From: Lyngbya sp. CCAP 1446/10
GTDB taxonomy: Bacteria; Cyanobacteriota; Cyanobacteriia; Cyanobacteriales; Microcoleaceae
Direction of reading: 5' to 3'
Length of the DNA: 64,000 nucleotides
Assembly (NCBI RefSeq): GCF_026130175.1
Contig: NZ_JAIGNI010000003.1
Location: 124,001 to 188,000, forward strand
This document shows positions 37,801-45,880 of the stretch, piece after piece. The translations under genes and the position numbers were made by a program. How positions within the stretch are numbered: position 1 is the stretch's first letter; every line of letters begins with the position of its first letter. A model generated the notes under the pieces. It saw only the letters and a program-made list of their open reading frames with translations. It made no database searches and had not been told where the DNA came from.

Positions 37801-38619
37801 GGTTGGCGGCCAATTTTGGAATCTGAGTTTGATTTGGCTTATTCGCCGCTGATGGAATTGGATTATGGAAAAGGGCGACTGATTTTAAACGAGTTGGATG
37901 TGGAAGACCATTATTCTGTAGATGGTGGGGCGGCGCAGTTAGTGCAACAAGTTGTGAGTTACGGGATGAATTCTCCGGTGATGGGAAAGCCGGATAAAGT
38001 GGTTTTAATTGGGGGAGACAAGGATGCCAAGAAGTTGGACAGTTTGGGGGTAATTTATCAGCGGGCTAATGGGCTTTCTCAGGATGTTGGTTTGGCGATT
38101 GTGGGTGCCGAAGCGAATCTGAAAGATGCAGAATTACGCGGTTATTTGAATGCTGGCGGGAAGGCGTTTTTCTTGCCGCGTCAAGTACCTGTCGCTGGTT
38201 TGGGCGTGGGTTTGCAGCAGGCGAAGGATTTTGGGGGTTCGCTGGCGGTTCCGGGTTGGGATGAGGTGAAGGGGCTTAGCGGTTCGGATTTGCGATCGCG
38301 CTCTTTTTATGATACTTGGTTGATTAAGTCTGGGGGAGAAATCGGTGCTGACGGTTTGTTAAGTCGGGTTGCTGTAGGTAAGGGCGTGGCGATTTTCTCT
38401 CAGATTGACTCGGATAGTTTGAATGCTGATGCTAAGACTTATTTGCGTTTTACTCGCTGGCGACAAACCAGGGCTAATGCTCAGATTTTGGCTAATTTGG
38501 GGGCGAGTTTTAAGGCGGATGGTGCTGTGTTTAACGGTTCTAGTCAGGAGTTTTATCACTCGGATTACAAGACGGATTTTGAGAATGGGGACGATCCTTA
38601 TCGGTATTATCGATGGTAA
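34807..38619 (+). CDS. Membrane-anchored glycoside hydrolase family 2-like protein
   Basis: The GTG at 34807 has a GGGAGGA site seven bases upstream. Of 1270 residues, 9-28 form an uncleaved anchor or signal helix (IIGLFFAAAIVFGFIGYAL). Residues 50-345 hold a GH2 sugar-binding jelly roll (LNGTWQFVPAIG, VPGDWQEE, WYQKNIDIPG) and an immunoglobulin-like domain. Residues 345-650 form a TIM-barrel with FFLNGTEFRLRPTLHSDTWE. The nucleophile position appears retained at E562 (VVEFGTP). The canonical acid/base Asn-Glu is not: residues 459-465 read WATSPNY. The C-terminal 500 residues include two segments resembling glutamine-amidotransferase-like folds (LLIIGREAFSSGQNLPGNLE). The substrate is unknown; an extracellular polysaccharide role is inferred from topology. 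Confidence 0.75.
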   Translation: MNHKLAKIIGLFFAAAIVFGFIGYALQNPNSVNNSVMSIGFPNLTPATASAIDNKRDQIYLNGTWQFVPAIGNPQSPPASPSWGSIQVPGDWQEEKSEFIPGIITRGTGKDWENFNSKQLSKAWYQKNIDIPGDGQNRRIFIDLARVSTDAIIFVNGINCGQIESPYGTVEITKVAKSGQNTISILVAAVSDEKDKAVIMSPTEIYTTKSNLQSRGLIGEVRIFSVPQGPLISDVFVQTSTRKKQVKLDVELKDITQNGQVQLIAQMFDEKGKVEQKFIGTASVQAKPIQTVQVQWDWQNPRLWDAGQPNLYTLQLEVTGSGVKTQYHQPFGFREFWVEGRKFFLNGTEFRLRPTLHSDTWEGGTLEVSDSLIDAYVKAGFNIAEIWPWNHDERGRWHFRELFSERADLKGFPIMAPALDITPIAWSEQWNNRQIIDRWKGRMAAEMRRYRNHPSVLMWATSPNYFGSGDDQNPRRIGKKKIEGTLGPTEDQRMRAKTPLGNEAFAAMKLVDPTRPVMVHQGGTFGDVYSLNSYLNVMPLQEREEWISEWSKTGEMPYMVVEFGTPLHATMMRNRQGFDKVIVSEPLMTEFAAIYLGKEAYQLENPTYKGKIREQFVKDMQYKSWHNSKDLDFAPAFQKLQQLFSTNTWRTWRTFGMSGGMIPWQQGHGWEVSDAGRTKVDLGAFQSGRRGVYLKQVSNNLMHHLQPEAYNIYPAGEAIMNNNGPTLAWIAGANQAFAAKDHSFFAGGKLAKQIVLINDTRAQQDFALNWRVRVGGEEVATGEKKGKIETAGTLFLPIDVKLPNTISSKADGEIRLTARIGDRPHSDTFPFRVFANQTKVKDALTIFDPVGKTSAMLKQLGYQLVPWNGSQVSSLLIIGREAFSSGQNLPGNLETFVRNGGKAMVFAQRREWLKNMGLRVAEHVSRRAYPVDNNYAAISGLDGEDLRDWMGESTLLEAYPDTTQTGSRLSPANMPWYGWHWGNRGAVSSASMEKPHRSGWRPILESEFDLAYSPLMELDYGKGRLILNELDVEDHYSVDGGAAQLVQQVVSYGMNSPVMGKPDKVVLIGGDKDAKKLDSLGVIYQRANGLSQDVGLAIVGAEANLKDAELRGYLNAGGKAFFLPRQVPVAGLGVGLQQAKDFGGSLAVPGWDEVKGLSGSDLRSRSFYDTWLIKSGGEIGADGLLSRVAVGKGVAIFSQIDSDSLNADAKTYLRFTRWRQTRANAQILANLGASFKADGAVFNGSSQEFYHSDYKTDFENGDDPYRYYRW

Positions 38620-38657
38620 GTTTTACCAGTCAATTTTGACCGGATATTTGGCAATAT

Positions 38658-38720
38658 CCCCGGCGAATAGAATTCGCGGCTATACAAACGATGTCCGCCT
38701 CCGCGGACTGAAGAATAGAG
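38658..38720. repeat. Dispersed GCGAATAGAATTCGC / CCGCCTCCGCGG palindromic element
   Basis: It contains two adjacent hairpins, GCGAATAGAATTCGC and GTCCGCCTCCGCGGAC, joined by GGCTATACAAACGAT. The same layout appears twice at 39863-40145 and once at 55475-55534. Here it lies between convergent genes and could act as a bidirectional terminator. Confidence 0.85.
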
Positions 38721-38763
38721 GGAGTATTTAAACAGGATTTGGTATGAGTATCCAGGAGTAATT

Positions 38764-39000
38764 TCATGAGTTACCTGTCCAGAATTCGTCAGATAACGGC
38801 TCATCAAAATCCTCACTTGTCCAGATTGTTCCAGCGTGCAATCCTGCTGTGCGCGGCTTAGCTGGGGATGCAATGGGCGCTAAGCGTACAAGGGGAATGC
38901 CGCCTTCTGTGAGCACAACTTCTATGCCTTTAAGTGCTAGAGATAATAACTCTTTTAAGTTTGTTTGTGCTTCTTGTATGTCAACTGTTTTTGTGAGCAT
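38764..39000 (-). CDS. Phd/YefM-family antitoxin without adjacent toxin
   Basis: The 78-residue protein shows the Phd/YefM N-terminal DNA-binding pattern: VDIQEAQTNLKELLSLALKG, then EVVLTEGGIPLVRLAPI. It continues into a variable, probably disordered toxin-binding tail (TSEDFDEPLSDEFW). Such antitoxins normally precede a PIN-domain toxin by a few bases. Downstream on this strand there is only a palindromic repeat and the end of the GH2-like gene, so the toxin is missing. An HNH nuclease gene lies 88 bp upstream. Confidence 0.85.
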   Translation of the reverse strand: MLTKTVDIQEAQTNLKELLSLALKGIEVVLTEGGIPLVRLAPIASPAKPRTAGLHAGTIWTSEDFDEPLSDEFWTGNS

Positions 39001-39088
39001 TGCAGTTATCCTAGCTAGGAGTTAAAAGTGCGATCGCATGGCAGAGTGCAATTTCTCTCTCAAACGGTCAAACTTATTATACTCAATA

Positions 39089-39334
39089 TCACAGGTCAAA
39101 GTGTCGCTTAAAGCGCGGGTCTAGTTTGTCGGTTTTCCTTTGGTTGCAGGTGCGGCAGAGGGTTTGCAGGTTGCTGATGTCGTTGCTGCCACCGCGCCCT
39201 AGGGGGATGATATGATCGATCGTCAGTTCGGCTTCTAGTTTCGTTTGGCCACAGCTTTGGCACTGGTATTTATTGCGATCGAATACGTATTTTCGGACTT
39301 CTGGGGGAATGCGAATTCTGGGGGTTTTAGTCAT
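39089..39334 (-). CDS. Small HNH endonuclease
   Basis: The 81-residue protein is essentially a single HNH domain. Zinc-binding pairs CQSCGQ and CRTCNQRK flank the catalytic LTIDHIIPLGRGGSNDISNL core with its D-H-x-x-P-L and the Asn of the second half. The length is typical of the stand-alone cyanobacterial HNH family. The role could be DNA repair, mobile-element related or regulatory. No intron or intein context was found around it. Confidence 0.9.
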   Translation of the reverse strand: MTKTPRIRIPPEVRKYVFDRNKYQCQSCGQTKLEAELTIDHIIPLGRGGSNDISNLQTLCRTCNQRKTDKLDPRFKRHFDL

Positions 39335-39364
39335 GATGTATTTTAACCGCGGATGTTTGATGGA

Positions 39365-39799
39365 TTAGCTGGGTGAGTTTTCTTGATTGAGAAGTTGGCG
39401 GCGCAAATCATCAAGGGGGGATTCTGGTTGGCTAGTTTCTGACTCGTTGTTTTCTGGTGTTTCTTCGAGTTCTGGTTCGTCGGGGCAAAATTCTATGGTG
39501 ACATTGAGTTTGAGCTTGATCTTTCCTTTCTTCCAGCCCTGAGTACCCACTCTGAGAATTTCACAATCGATACCTTCACCAAACCATTTATCATAGGCAT
39601 TAGGTCTTTTATTAGTATTGAAACCTACATCAATATCTAGTTTTTGTTGGCTTAACGAACTATTTAGTGTCTGTCCTAACCCGAACTCAGGGAAAATTAT
39701 ATTTACTGTTTCCTTGAGTTTTTCTACTTTAAGCATTGCGTTACCAAAAGATAAAGCATCATCATTGCCGCAGTTGTGAAAATCAACTTTATTTTTCAT
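39365..39799 (-). CDS. KGK domain protein
   Basis: Residues 85-105 (GTQGWKKGKIKLKLNVTIEF) carry the KGK signature that names this cyanobacterial family. The rest is a beta-rich domain and a disordered acidic tail (ELEETPENNESETSQPES). The family is of unknown function and often present in several copies per genome. It lies 30 bp upstream of the HNH gene on the same strand, so the two may be co-transcribed. Confidence 0.8.
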   Translation of the reverse strand: MKNKVDFHNCGNDDALSFGNAMLKVEKLKETVNIIFPEFGLGQTLNSSLSQQKLDIDVGFNTNKRPNAYDKWFGEGIDCEILRVGTQGWKKGKIKLKLNVTIEFCPDEPELEETPENNESETSQPESPLDDLRRQLLNQENSPS

Positions 39800-39862
39800 C
39801 TTGATTTTTAGTTTCTTTAAACTGTTATCCTAACTATTTTAGAGTAGTATCTCATTTTTGAC

Positions 39863-40145
39863 AAGAATCCCGGCGAATAGAATTCGCGGCTATACAAACG
39901 ATGTCCGCCTCCGCGGACTAAGAATGTGTTCAACCCGCGCACCATCCGGGTTTTGTCTGTGTCGCCGCGATTTCCAATCGCCGTAATTTATGCTCTTTTC
40001 GTAAGTAAGAATCCCGGCGAATAGAATTCGCGGCTATACAAACGATGTCCGCCTCCGCGGACTAAGAATGTTTTATCTCTTCAACCCGCTTGGAGTGGGT
40101 TTTGTCTGTGTCGCCGCGATTTCCAATCGCCGTAATTTATGCTTG
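39863..40145. repeat. Two tandem 144-bp copies of a compound palindromic element
   Basis: Copies start at 39863 and 40007 (AAGAATCCCGGCGAATAG). Each contains the GCGAATAGAATTCGC and GTCCGCCTCCGCGGAC hairpins, a spacer with a CAACCCG...GGGTT hairpin, and a right end GTCTGTGTCGCCGCGATTTC that is the reverse complement of the element head seen at 15954. The whole unit is therefore a large imperfect inverted repeat. The spacers differ, but the ends are conserved. Confidence 0.9.
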
Positions 40146-40340
40146 TTAATCGATTAAATCATGGCGGGAAAATTATGGAATCTCTCTCTACACTCAAGCA
40201 CATTCGATTTTGATTAAATGTGATGGAGGTGGCAGTAATAATTCTAATCACTATATTTTTAGATCGGACTTACAAAAATTAGTTAACGTAGCTCCATATA
40301 GAAATCAGAATATAGCAATCCTAAATCATTTTCAATAACT

Positions 40341-40454
40341 GGTTCCCAGGCTCTTGGCGAAAGGAAACCCATGTCACTCTTGAAGAGCCTCGCCTGCGAA
40401 AATGGAGGCCTCGCCTCCGGATCTGCGTTACTTTCGCAGAGCGAAAGTAACGAG
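40341..40454. repeat. Dispersed GAGCCTCGCCT / CAGAGCGAAAGTAACGAG element
   Basis: It contains GGAGGCCTCGCCTCC and ACTTTCGCAGAGCGAAAGT hairpins and resembles 16076-16130. An open frame of 118 codons spans it on the minus strand, but this is made of repeat sequence and is not called as a gene. Positions 40146-40340 and 40455-40610 show nothing recognisable. Confidence 0.75.
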
Positions 40455-40610
40455 TAGTCAAGGTTTGTGGCTACCCGTGCCGATCGCACCATAACACTGT
40501 TTGAACAACCGGGCGCGATCGTCCCGTCCCCACTTTTGCTGAATCCTTCAGTCTCACCGTCGGTCAAATGTTCAGTTGGTTGAGCGAATAGCCGATCGCC
40601 CGATCGACTA

Positions 40611-40742
40611 AAATGTATAGCAACCTCCACATCGGGCACGGACGTAAATAACCCACAAATAAAAACTAGACCCGTTACAGATCAAGGGTTTGAGTCCCAC
40701 ACTTAACTGTCAACTGTCCAATGTCAACTGTCCACTGCTATA
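40611..40742. repeat. About 130-bp dispersed repeat ending in heptanucleotide repeats (copy 2)
   Basis: This is the second copy of the unit at 22823-22962, in the same orientation and roughly three-quarters identical by eye. It starts TAAAATGTATAGCAAC and ends in CAACTGTC heptamers and CTGCTATA. Confidence 0.85.
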
Positions 40743-40916
40743 ATGTGCAGTCGATCGCTTATACTGGAATATCTGGTTGTCAGCCCTTCAAGGACGAGAG
40801 AGGACTAAATTCCTCACTACAAACTTAATTATGATTATTTAACCCGACTTGATAAGTAAGTACACTTAACTAAACTTAAGATATCGAGGGCTAAAAAACT
40901 TGCTGTATAAGCATTT

Positions 40917-40968
40917 TTCTTCCTTCTTCCTTCTTCCTTCTTCCTTCTTCCTTCTTCCTTCCTTCTAC
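40917..40968 (-). repeat. CTTCCTT pyrimidine-rich repeat upstream of ileS
   Basis: CTTCCTTCTTCCTTC units end 32 bp before the ileS start, a placement similar to the copy before dnaJ. Transcription through it would give a pyrimidine-rich leader. Confidence 0.9.
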
Positions 40969-41000
40969 TAACAGCTAACTACAGAAAGGTTTACTCAAAA

Positions 41001-44000
41001 ATGGAAGCAAAATCCTACAAAGACACCGTAAATTTGCCCAAAACCAAGTTTGATATGCGCGCCAACGCCGTCAAACGGGAACCAGAATTGCAACAATTTT
41101 GGGCAGATCAAGAAATCTACGATCGCCTTTCCCACGATAACCCAGGCGATTTGTTCATCCTCCACGACGGGCCCCCCTACGCCAACGGACAACTCCACAT
41201 CGGCCACGCCCTCAACAAAATCCTCAAAGATTTCATCAACCGCTACCAAATGCTGCGCGGCAAAAAAGTTCGCTACGTGCCCGGTTGGGATTGTCACGGA
41301 TTGCCGATCGAACTTAAAGTATTGCAAAACATGAAATCGGACGATCGGCTAAATCTTACCCCGATCGATCTCCGCCGCAAAGCCGCCGCCTTCGCCCAGG
41401 AAACAATGGCCCAGCAGCGCACATCCTTCCAGCGCTACGGCGTTTGGGGCGACTGGGAACACCCGTATTTAACCATGAAACCCGAATACGAAGCGGCTCA
41501 AATTGGCGTTTTCGGTGAAATGGTGCTCAAAGGCTACATCTTCCGCGGCTTCAAACCCGTGCACTGGAGTCCGAGCTCGAAAACAGCCCTCGCCGAAGCT
41601 GAATTGGAATATCCCGAAGGCCACGTCTCGCGCAGCATCTACGTCGGCTTTCATGTCAGAAAGTTGTCAAAAGCTTTGCAAACGAAGCTCAAGCGCTATA
41701 TGCCGAGCCTCTGGGCGGCGATTTGGACGACTACCCCTTGGACGATTCCGGCTAACTTGGCGATCGCAGTCAATCCCGAACTGACTTATGCAGTGGTGGA
41801 ACCGCCGGCAAATTCCCACATCGCCCAACAATTTATCTTAGTTGCTGTCGATGCGGTCGATCGGCTATCAGCAACTTTGAACACTGAATTAAAAATCCTG
41901 GCCACCTTCAAAGGTAAAGATTTAGAAGGTTCCATCTACAAACATCCGTTGTTCGATCGCGAAAGCCCAATTGTTGCCGGCGGCGACTACATTACCGCTG
42001 ACTCAGGAACCGGATTGGTGCACACCGCGCCGGGCCACGGACAAGAAGATTTTATCGTTGGGAAACGCTGCGGTTTACCAGTTTTAACGCCCGTTGATGA
42101 AAGCGGAAATTTCACAGCCGAAGCTGGAGTCTTCGCAGGTCTAAATGTCCTCGGAAATGGCAATGGCGCAGTCATTGATGCCCTTGCCGAAGCAAATTGT
42201 TTGATCAAAGAGGAAGCTTATCCTCACTCCTATCCTTACGATTGGCGCACTAAAAAGCCGACAATTTTTCGGGCGACGGAACAGTGGTTTGCGTCGGTTG
42301 CAGGGTTCCGAGATGAAGCGTTAAAGGCCATTTCTAGTGTGAATTGGATTCCCGCGCAAGGGGAAAATCGGATCACTGCAATGGTTAGCGATCGATCGGA
42401 TTGGTGTATTTCTCGTCAGCGGACTTGGGGCGTGCCGATTCCGGTGTTTTACGACGAAGAAACGAACGAACCGCTGTTGAATGCGGAGACAATCGCCCAC
42501 GTACAAGCTATTTTTGCAGACAAAGGTTCGGATGCTTGGTGGGAAATGTCGATCGCCGAATTGCTACCGGAATCATACCGCAATAACGGCCGCACTTACC
42601 GTAAGGGAACCGACACGATGGATGTGTGGTTTGATTCCGGTTCTTCCTGGGCTGCGGTGGCGAAAGGGCGATCGGAATTAAACTATCCTGCTGATATCTA
42701 TTTGGAAGGTTCAGACCAACATCGGGGCTGGTTTCAATCGAGCTTGCTAACCAGTGTAGCAACTAACGGCGTTGCTCCTTACAAAACAGTTTTGACTCAC
42801 GGTTTTGTGCTCGATGAAAAAGGCCGGAAGATGAGTAAATCTGAAGGTAATGTCGTCGATCCGGCCTTAGTAATTAAGGAATATGGCGCTGATGTTTTGC
42901 GGCTGTGGGTATCTTCGGTAGACTATTCCGCCGACGTGCCTTTGGGCAAAAATATTCTCAAACAGCAATCGGATGTTTACCGCAAAATTCGCAATACAGC
43001 TAAGTTTTTGCTGGGGAATTTGCACGATTTCGATCCGGCAAAAGATGCTGTTGCTTACGAGGATTTGCCGGAACTCGATCGCTATATGCTGCACAGAATG
43101 GGCGAAGTTTTTGCGGAAGTTCAAGATGCTTTTGAAAGCTTCCAATTTTCGCGATTCTTCCAAACTGTCCAGAATTTCTGCACGGTGGATTTATCTAATT
43201 TTTACTTGGATATTGCCAAGGATCGACTTTACATCAGTTCGACAGATTCACTGCGCCGTCGCAGTTGTCAAACGGTAATTGCGATCGCAGTTGAGAATTT
43301 GGCACGGGCGATCGCACCTGTGTTATGTCACATGGCTGAGGATATTTGGCAGTATCTCCCCTATCCAACTCCCTACAAGTCAGTGTTTGAGGCTGGTTGG
43401 GTGCAACTTGATGCGAAATGGCATAATCCTGAATTGGCTACTCGCTGGCAGTATTTGCGCCAAGTACGCGGGGAAGTTAATAAGGTTTTGGAACAGGCGA
43501 GGACTGAAAAGGCGATCGGTTCTTCTTTGGAAGCTAAGGTTTTATTGTATGTTCCTGATGTCGCCAAAAGATCACAATTGCAAGCTTTGAATCCTAGCAG
43601 CGAAGGATTGATGGATTATGTGCGATCGCAAAATTCAGCCATCGAGTTAGCAGCAGAGGAGAAAGCCAAAGCAGTACAAGACAAACAGGAAGCACAGGCG
43701 GCAAGTGTTGCAAAAGTCTTGACAGTAAAGACAATTGATGCTGTGGAAACTGTCGAAAAGGGCGCTCAATCTTCTGAGGTAGTCGAGTATACGGCGGTTG
43801 CTGAACCGTCGGCTGCGGAATGGCAGCAATTGTTAGATGAAAGCGCCCAGTTTTTGACTGATTTGCCTGAGTACATGGGCAACTTTTTCACAGAATACCA
43901 AAAGGCGATCGTCACACTTGGGCTGTTAGGTTCTGTGTTGCTGACTGGTAGAATAACAATGGCGGTTTTGGATACGATTAATCAGGTTCCGATGTTGGGT

Positions 44001-44585
44001 GAACTGTTTGAAGTGATCGGTTTCCTATTCACATTGTGGTTTGTTTTCCGTAACTTGTTGTTTGCTGAAAACCGTCAAGAAATTGCAGCACAAGTTGAGT
44101 TGCTGAGGTTAGATGTGGCTGGAAATGATGCGGCGATTGTGTTCCCGGAAAAACAGCCGATTGTGATGGAAGTGCCGGAAAAGGTGCTTGTAGAGTTACA
44201 GCCGATCGCACTTATGGCCACAGCAACCGCCGAAATGGCTATTGTGAAAGCGCCTGAAATCCCGAAAGCGACATTAAGTGCGATCGATAAACAGTCGGAA
44301 ATTCTGGCTAACATCACTTTGATACCTGATTCTGCCAAGGCTAGCAACGCCGTAGACGAACTGCGGTACTTATTTATCACATCAGAAGTCGAACTGGTTG
44401 AATCGAACGTGGTGATTGAAGGATTGCCCTACAGTTACGAATCTCCAGAGTTAGCGATTGGTGTTGTTAAGGTGGGTGGCCATAAGTGCGATCGATGCTG
44501 GAACTATTCTACTCATGTCGGAGAGTCGATCGATCATCCGCTAATTTGCGAACGTTGCGTGTCAGCAGTTGACGGCAAATTCTAA
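41001..44585 (+). CDS. ileS: Isoleucyl-tRNA synthetase with internal CAAD membrane-anchor insertion
   Basis: This class I synthetase charges tRNA-Ile. It has HIGH at residues 66-69, KMSKS at 610-614, the editing domain (TTPWTIPANLAIA), and a C-terminal zinc finger CDRCW...CERC. At 1194 residues it is about 230 longer than usual. The extra stretch, about 890-1115, interrupts the C-terminal region between the anticodon-binding domain and the ELRYLFITSEVELV segment. It contains a CAAD domain at about 940-1035: an amphipathic QLLDESAQFLTDLPEYMGNF helix, then two membrane helices (AIVTLGLLGSVLLTG and LFEVIGFLFTLWFVFRNLLF). CAAD domains attach some cyanobacterial aminoacyl-tRNA synthetases to thylakoids. 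Low-complexity Ala/Glu/Val linkers flank it. Confidence 0.95.
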   Translation: MEAKSYKDTVNLPKTKFDMRANAVKREPELQQFWADQEIYDRLSHDNPGDLFILHDGPPYANGQLHIGHALNKILKDFINRYQMLRGKKVRYVPGWDCHGLPIELKVLQNMKSDDRLNLTPIDLRRKAAAFAQETMAQQRTSFQRYGVWGDWEHPYLTMKPEYEAAQIGVFGEMVLKGYIFRGFKPVHWSPSSKTALAEAELEYPEGHVSRSIYVGFHVRKLSKALQTKLKRYMPSLWAAIWTTTPWTIPANLAIAVNPELTYAVVEPPANSHIAQQFILVAVDAVDRLSATLNTELKILATFKGKDLEGSIYKHPLFDRESPIVAGGDYITADSGTGLVHTAPGHGQEDFIVGKRCGLPVLTPVDESGNFTAEAGVFAGLNVLGNGNGAVIDALAEANCLIKEEAYPHSYPYDWRTKKPTIFRATEQWFASVAGFRDEALKAISSVNWIPAQGENRITAMVSDRSDWCISRQRTWGVPIPVFYDEETNEPLLNAETIAHVQAIFADKGSDAWWEMSIAELLPESYRNNGRTYRKGTDTMDVWFDSGSSWAAVAKGRSELNYPADIYLEGSDQHRGWFQSSLLTSVATNGVAPYKTVLTHGFVLDEKGRKMSKSEGNVVDPALVIKEYGADVLRLWVSSVDYSADVPLGKNILKQQSDVYRKIRNTAKFLLGNLHDFDPAKDAVAYEDLPELDRYMLHRMGEVFAEVQDAFESFQFSRFFQTVQNFCTVDLSNFYLDIAKDRLYISSTDSLRRRSCQTVIAIAVENLARAIAPVLCHMAEDIWQYLPYPTPYKSVFEAGWVQLDAKWHNPELATRWQYLRQVRGEVNKVLEQARTEKAIGSSLEAKVLLYVPDVAKRSQLQALNPSSEGLMDYVRSQNSAIELAAEEKAKAVQDKQEAQAASVAKVLTVKTIDAVETVEKGAQSSEVVEYTAVAEPSAAEWQQLLDESAQFLTDLPEYMGNFFTEYQKAIVTLGLLGSVLLTGRITMAVLDTINQVPMLGELFEVIGFLFTLWFVFRNLLFAENRQEIAAQVELLRLDVAGNDAAIVFPEKQPIVMEVPEKVLVELQPIALMATATAEMAIVKAPEIPKATLSAIDKQSEILANITLIPDSAKASNAVDELRYLFITSEVELVESNVVIEGLPYSYESPELAIGVVKVGGHKCDRCWNYSTHVGESIDHPLICERCVSAVDGKF

Positions 44586-44587
44586 CC

Positions 44588-44690
44588 ATCGTCTTCAACC
44601 CCTCTGAGCTCGGGTTTCGTTTGTGTAGACGCGGTTTCAACCGCCGTCTCCAACTCTTGTGGGATGGGCTTCTAGCCCGTCCCGAATATG
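44588..44690. repeat. Palindromic repeats downstream of ileS
   Basis: GACGCGGTTTCAACCGCCGTC (44618-44648 region) is a hairpin of the same family as 58283-58308. Next to it, GTGGGATGGGCTTCTAGCC at 44656 onward matches the core of the 13151-13254 element. They lie between convergent genes and probably end both transcripts. Confidence 0.75.
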
Positions 44691-44984
44691 CTATTTCTTA
44701 AAAAAATGGCAGACGATTTCACCAGGGTTGTTTTGTCCAAACGCCAAAACAGTGCCATCTTGCTTAACGGTACTGTGGCTGCGGCAATTGTAGATTTCCA
44801 GAGGCTGTTTAACTTGATCCACACTCAGAGTTACCCTGTATTCCCAGTAGTTTTTCGCACTGCGTTTGATATCGACAATGCAAATCTCGCGCCCTTGATA
44901 ATTTCGGCAAACAGAAGCCTCAGCCGGAAGGGCGACGCAGCAAAAAGATATTAATAGTAACAAGCAGCAAACACATTTCATCAT
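44691..44984 (-). CDS. Small secreted hypothetical protein
   Basis: From the ATG at 44984 the product is 97 residues. It has a Sec signal peptide (MMKCVCCLLLLISFCCVALP, cleavage likely after AEA) and a mature domain with cysteines in SVCRNYQGREICI, EIYNC and IVCHFF that could form disulfides. A TTG at 45011 overlapping the stop of the upstream gene would add nine residues; the ATG is preferred because it starts the signal peptide properly. No family is recognised. It probably acts in the periplasm or outside the cell. Confidence 0.6.
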   Translation of the reverse strand: MMKCVCCLLLLISFCCVALPAEASVCRNYQGREICIVDIKRSAKNYWEYRVTLSVDQVKQPLEIYNCRSHSTVKQDGTVLAFGQNNPGEIVCHFFKK

Positions 44985-45007
44985 CGACTTAACAACAAAG
45001 CGCGCCC

Positions 45008-45517
45008 TCAAGCCTCCACATCATAGGATAGCTGAACCATACCCGAACTGTAAGTCTGACATCCAGTTAGCTGCAAAGCTGTAGTATTGGGATTAGCAAA
45101 TAAAGGAATTCCCTCGCCCAAAATTAGCGGGTGCACCGAGAGAATTAGCTCGTTTACAAGATGGTTGTTCAGGAAATCGCGAATTAGCAGAGAGCCTCCC
45201 ACTAACCAAATATTTTTGCCCTCAAGCAAGCGTAAATCATTGACAAAACTCTCTAATTGTGTTACCACTTCCACATCAGAAGTTGCTGCGAAATCTAGAT
45301 TTTTGGTAAAAACATAACTTTTTTTTTCTTGGTAGGGATACTCGCCAAAAGTTAGAACTTGTTCGTAGGTTTTGCGACCCATGAGGACTGTATCGATGCT
45401 ATCTAAGAATTTAGTATAACCGTAATTTTGGTCTGTATACAGCCAGTCAATCTCGCCATTCGATCGCGCGATGTAACCGTCTAAACTAGATGCAATGAAG
45501 AGTACAATTTTACGCAT
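45008..45517 (-). CDS. Dihydrofolate reductase-like (RibD C-terminal domain) protein
   Basis: The 169-residue protein has the YwjB/RibD_C pattern: MRKIVLFIASSLDGYIARSN at the start, DTVLMGRKTYEQVL in the middle, and a GGSLLIRDFLNNHLVNEL dinucleotide loop. This is the fold of dihydrofolate and 5-amino-6-ribosylaminouracil reductases. Stand-alone members are widespread NAD(P)H-dependent reductases of mostly unknown substrate. The gene ends next to the small secreted protein gene on the same strand. Confidence 0.88.
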   Translation of the reverse strand: MRKIVLFIASSLDGYIARSNGEIDWLYTDQNYGYTKFLDSIDTVLMGRKTYEQVLTFGEYPYQEKKSYVFTKNLDFAATSDVEVVTQLESFVNDLRLLEGKNIWLVGGSLLIRDFLNNHLVNELILSVHPLILGEGIPLFANPNTTALQLTGCQTYSSGMVQLSYDVEA

Positions 45518-45647
45518 GGCAATACCGGGATTTTGGCTGTGGGGGCGATCGCCCGATCTACCTTAATTTTAGATCGTATCATGTCCGAAGACAACGCGGG
45601 CAATAAGTGCGATCGCAGTAATTGACCGGAGAGAACTACCCATCGGG

Positions 45648-45860
45648 GCCCAGAAACCGGGTTTCTACGATTCTTTGGTTGGGTGACGAGAAATATAGAG
45701 AGAAACCCGGTTTCTGAGGTTTACGCAGGGGGCCAAGAAACCGAGGTTTACGCATCGAGGCCAAGAAACCGGGTTTCTACGAGTCATTGGTTGGGTGACG
45801 ATAAATATCGAGAGAAACCCGGTTTCTGAGATTTTCGCATGAGGCCAAGAAACCGAGGAA
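45648..45860 (+). repeat. Array A of AAACCGGGTTT repeat units
   Basis: Two full units and fragments. Each unit reads AAGAAACCGGGTTTCTACGA, TTGGTTGGGTGACGA, then GAGAGAAACCCGGTTTCTGA. Arrays B (49165-49452) and C (51690-51931) carry the same unit in the same orientation. Array A lies just downstream of the Roco gene's stop. Confidence 0.92.
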
Positions 45861-45880
45861 ATCAGGGATCTCGATCTAAT

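Noticed and set aside
40283-40639. 118-codon minus-strand open frame
   Set aside because: It is mostly composed of the dispersed CAGAGCGAAAGTAACGAG and GAGGCCTCGCCTCC elements; no protein-like pattern or start signal.
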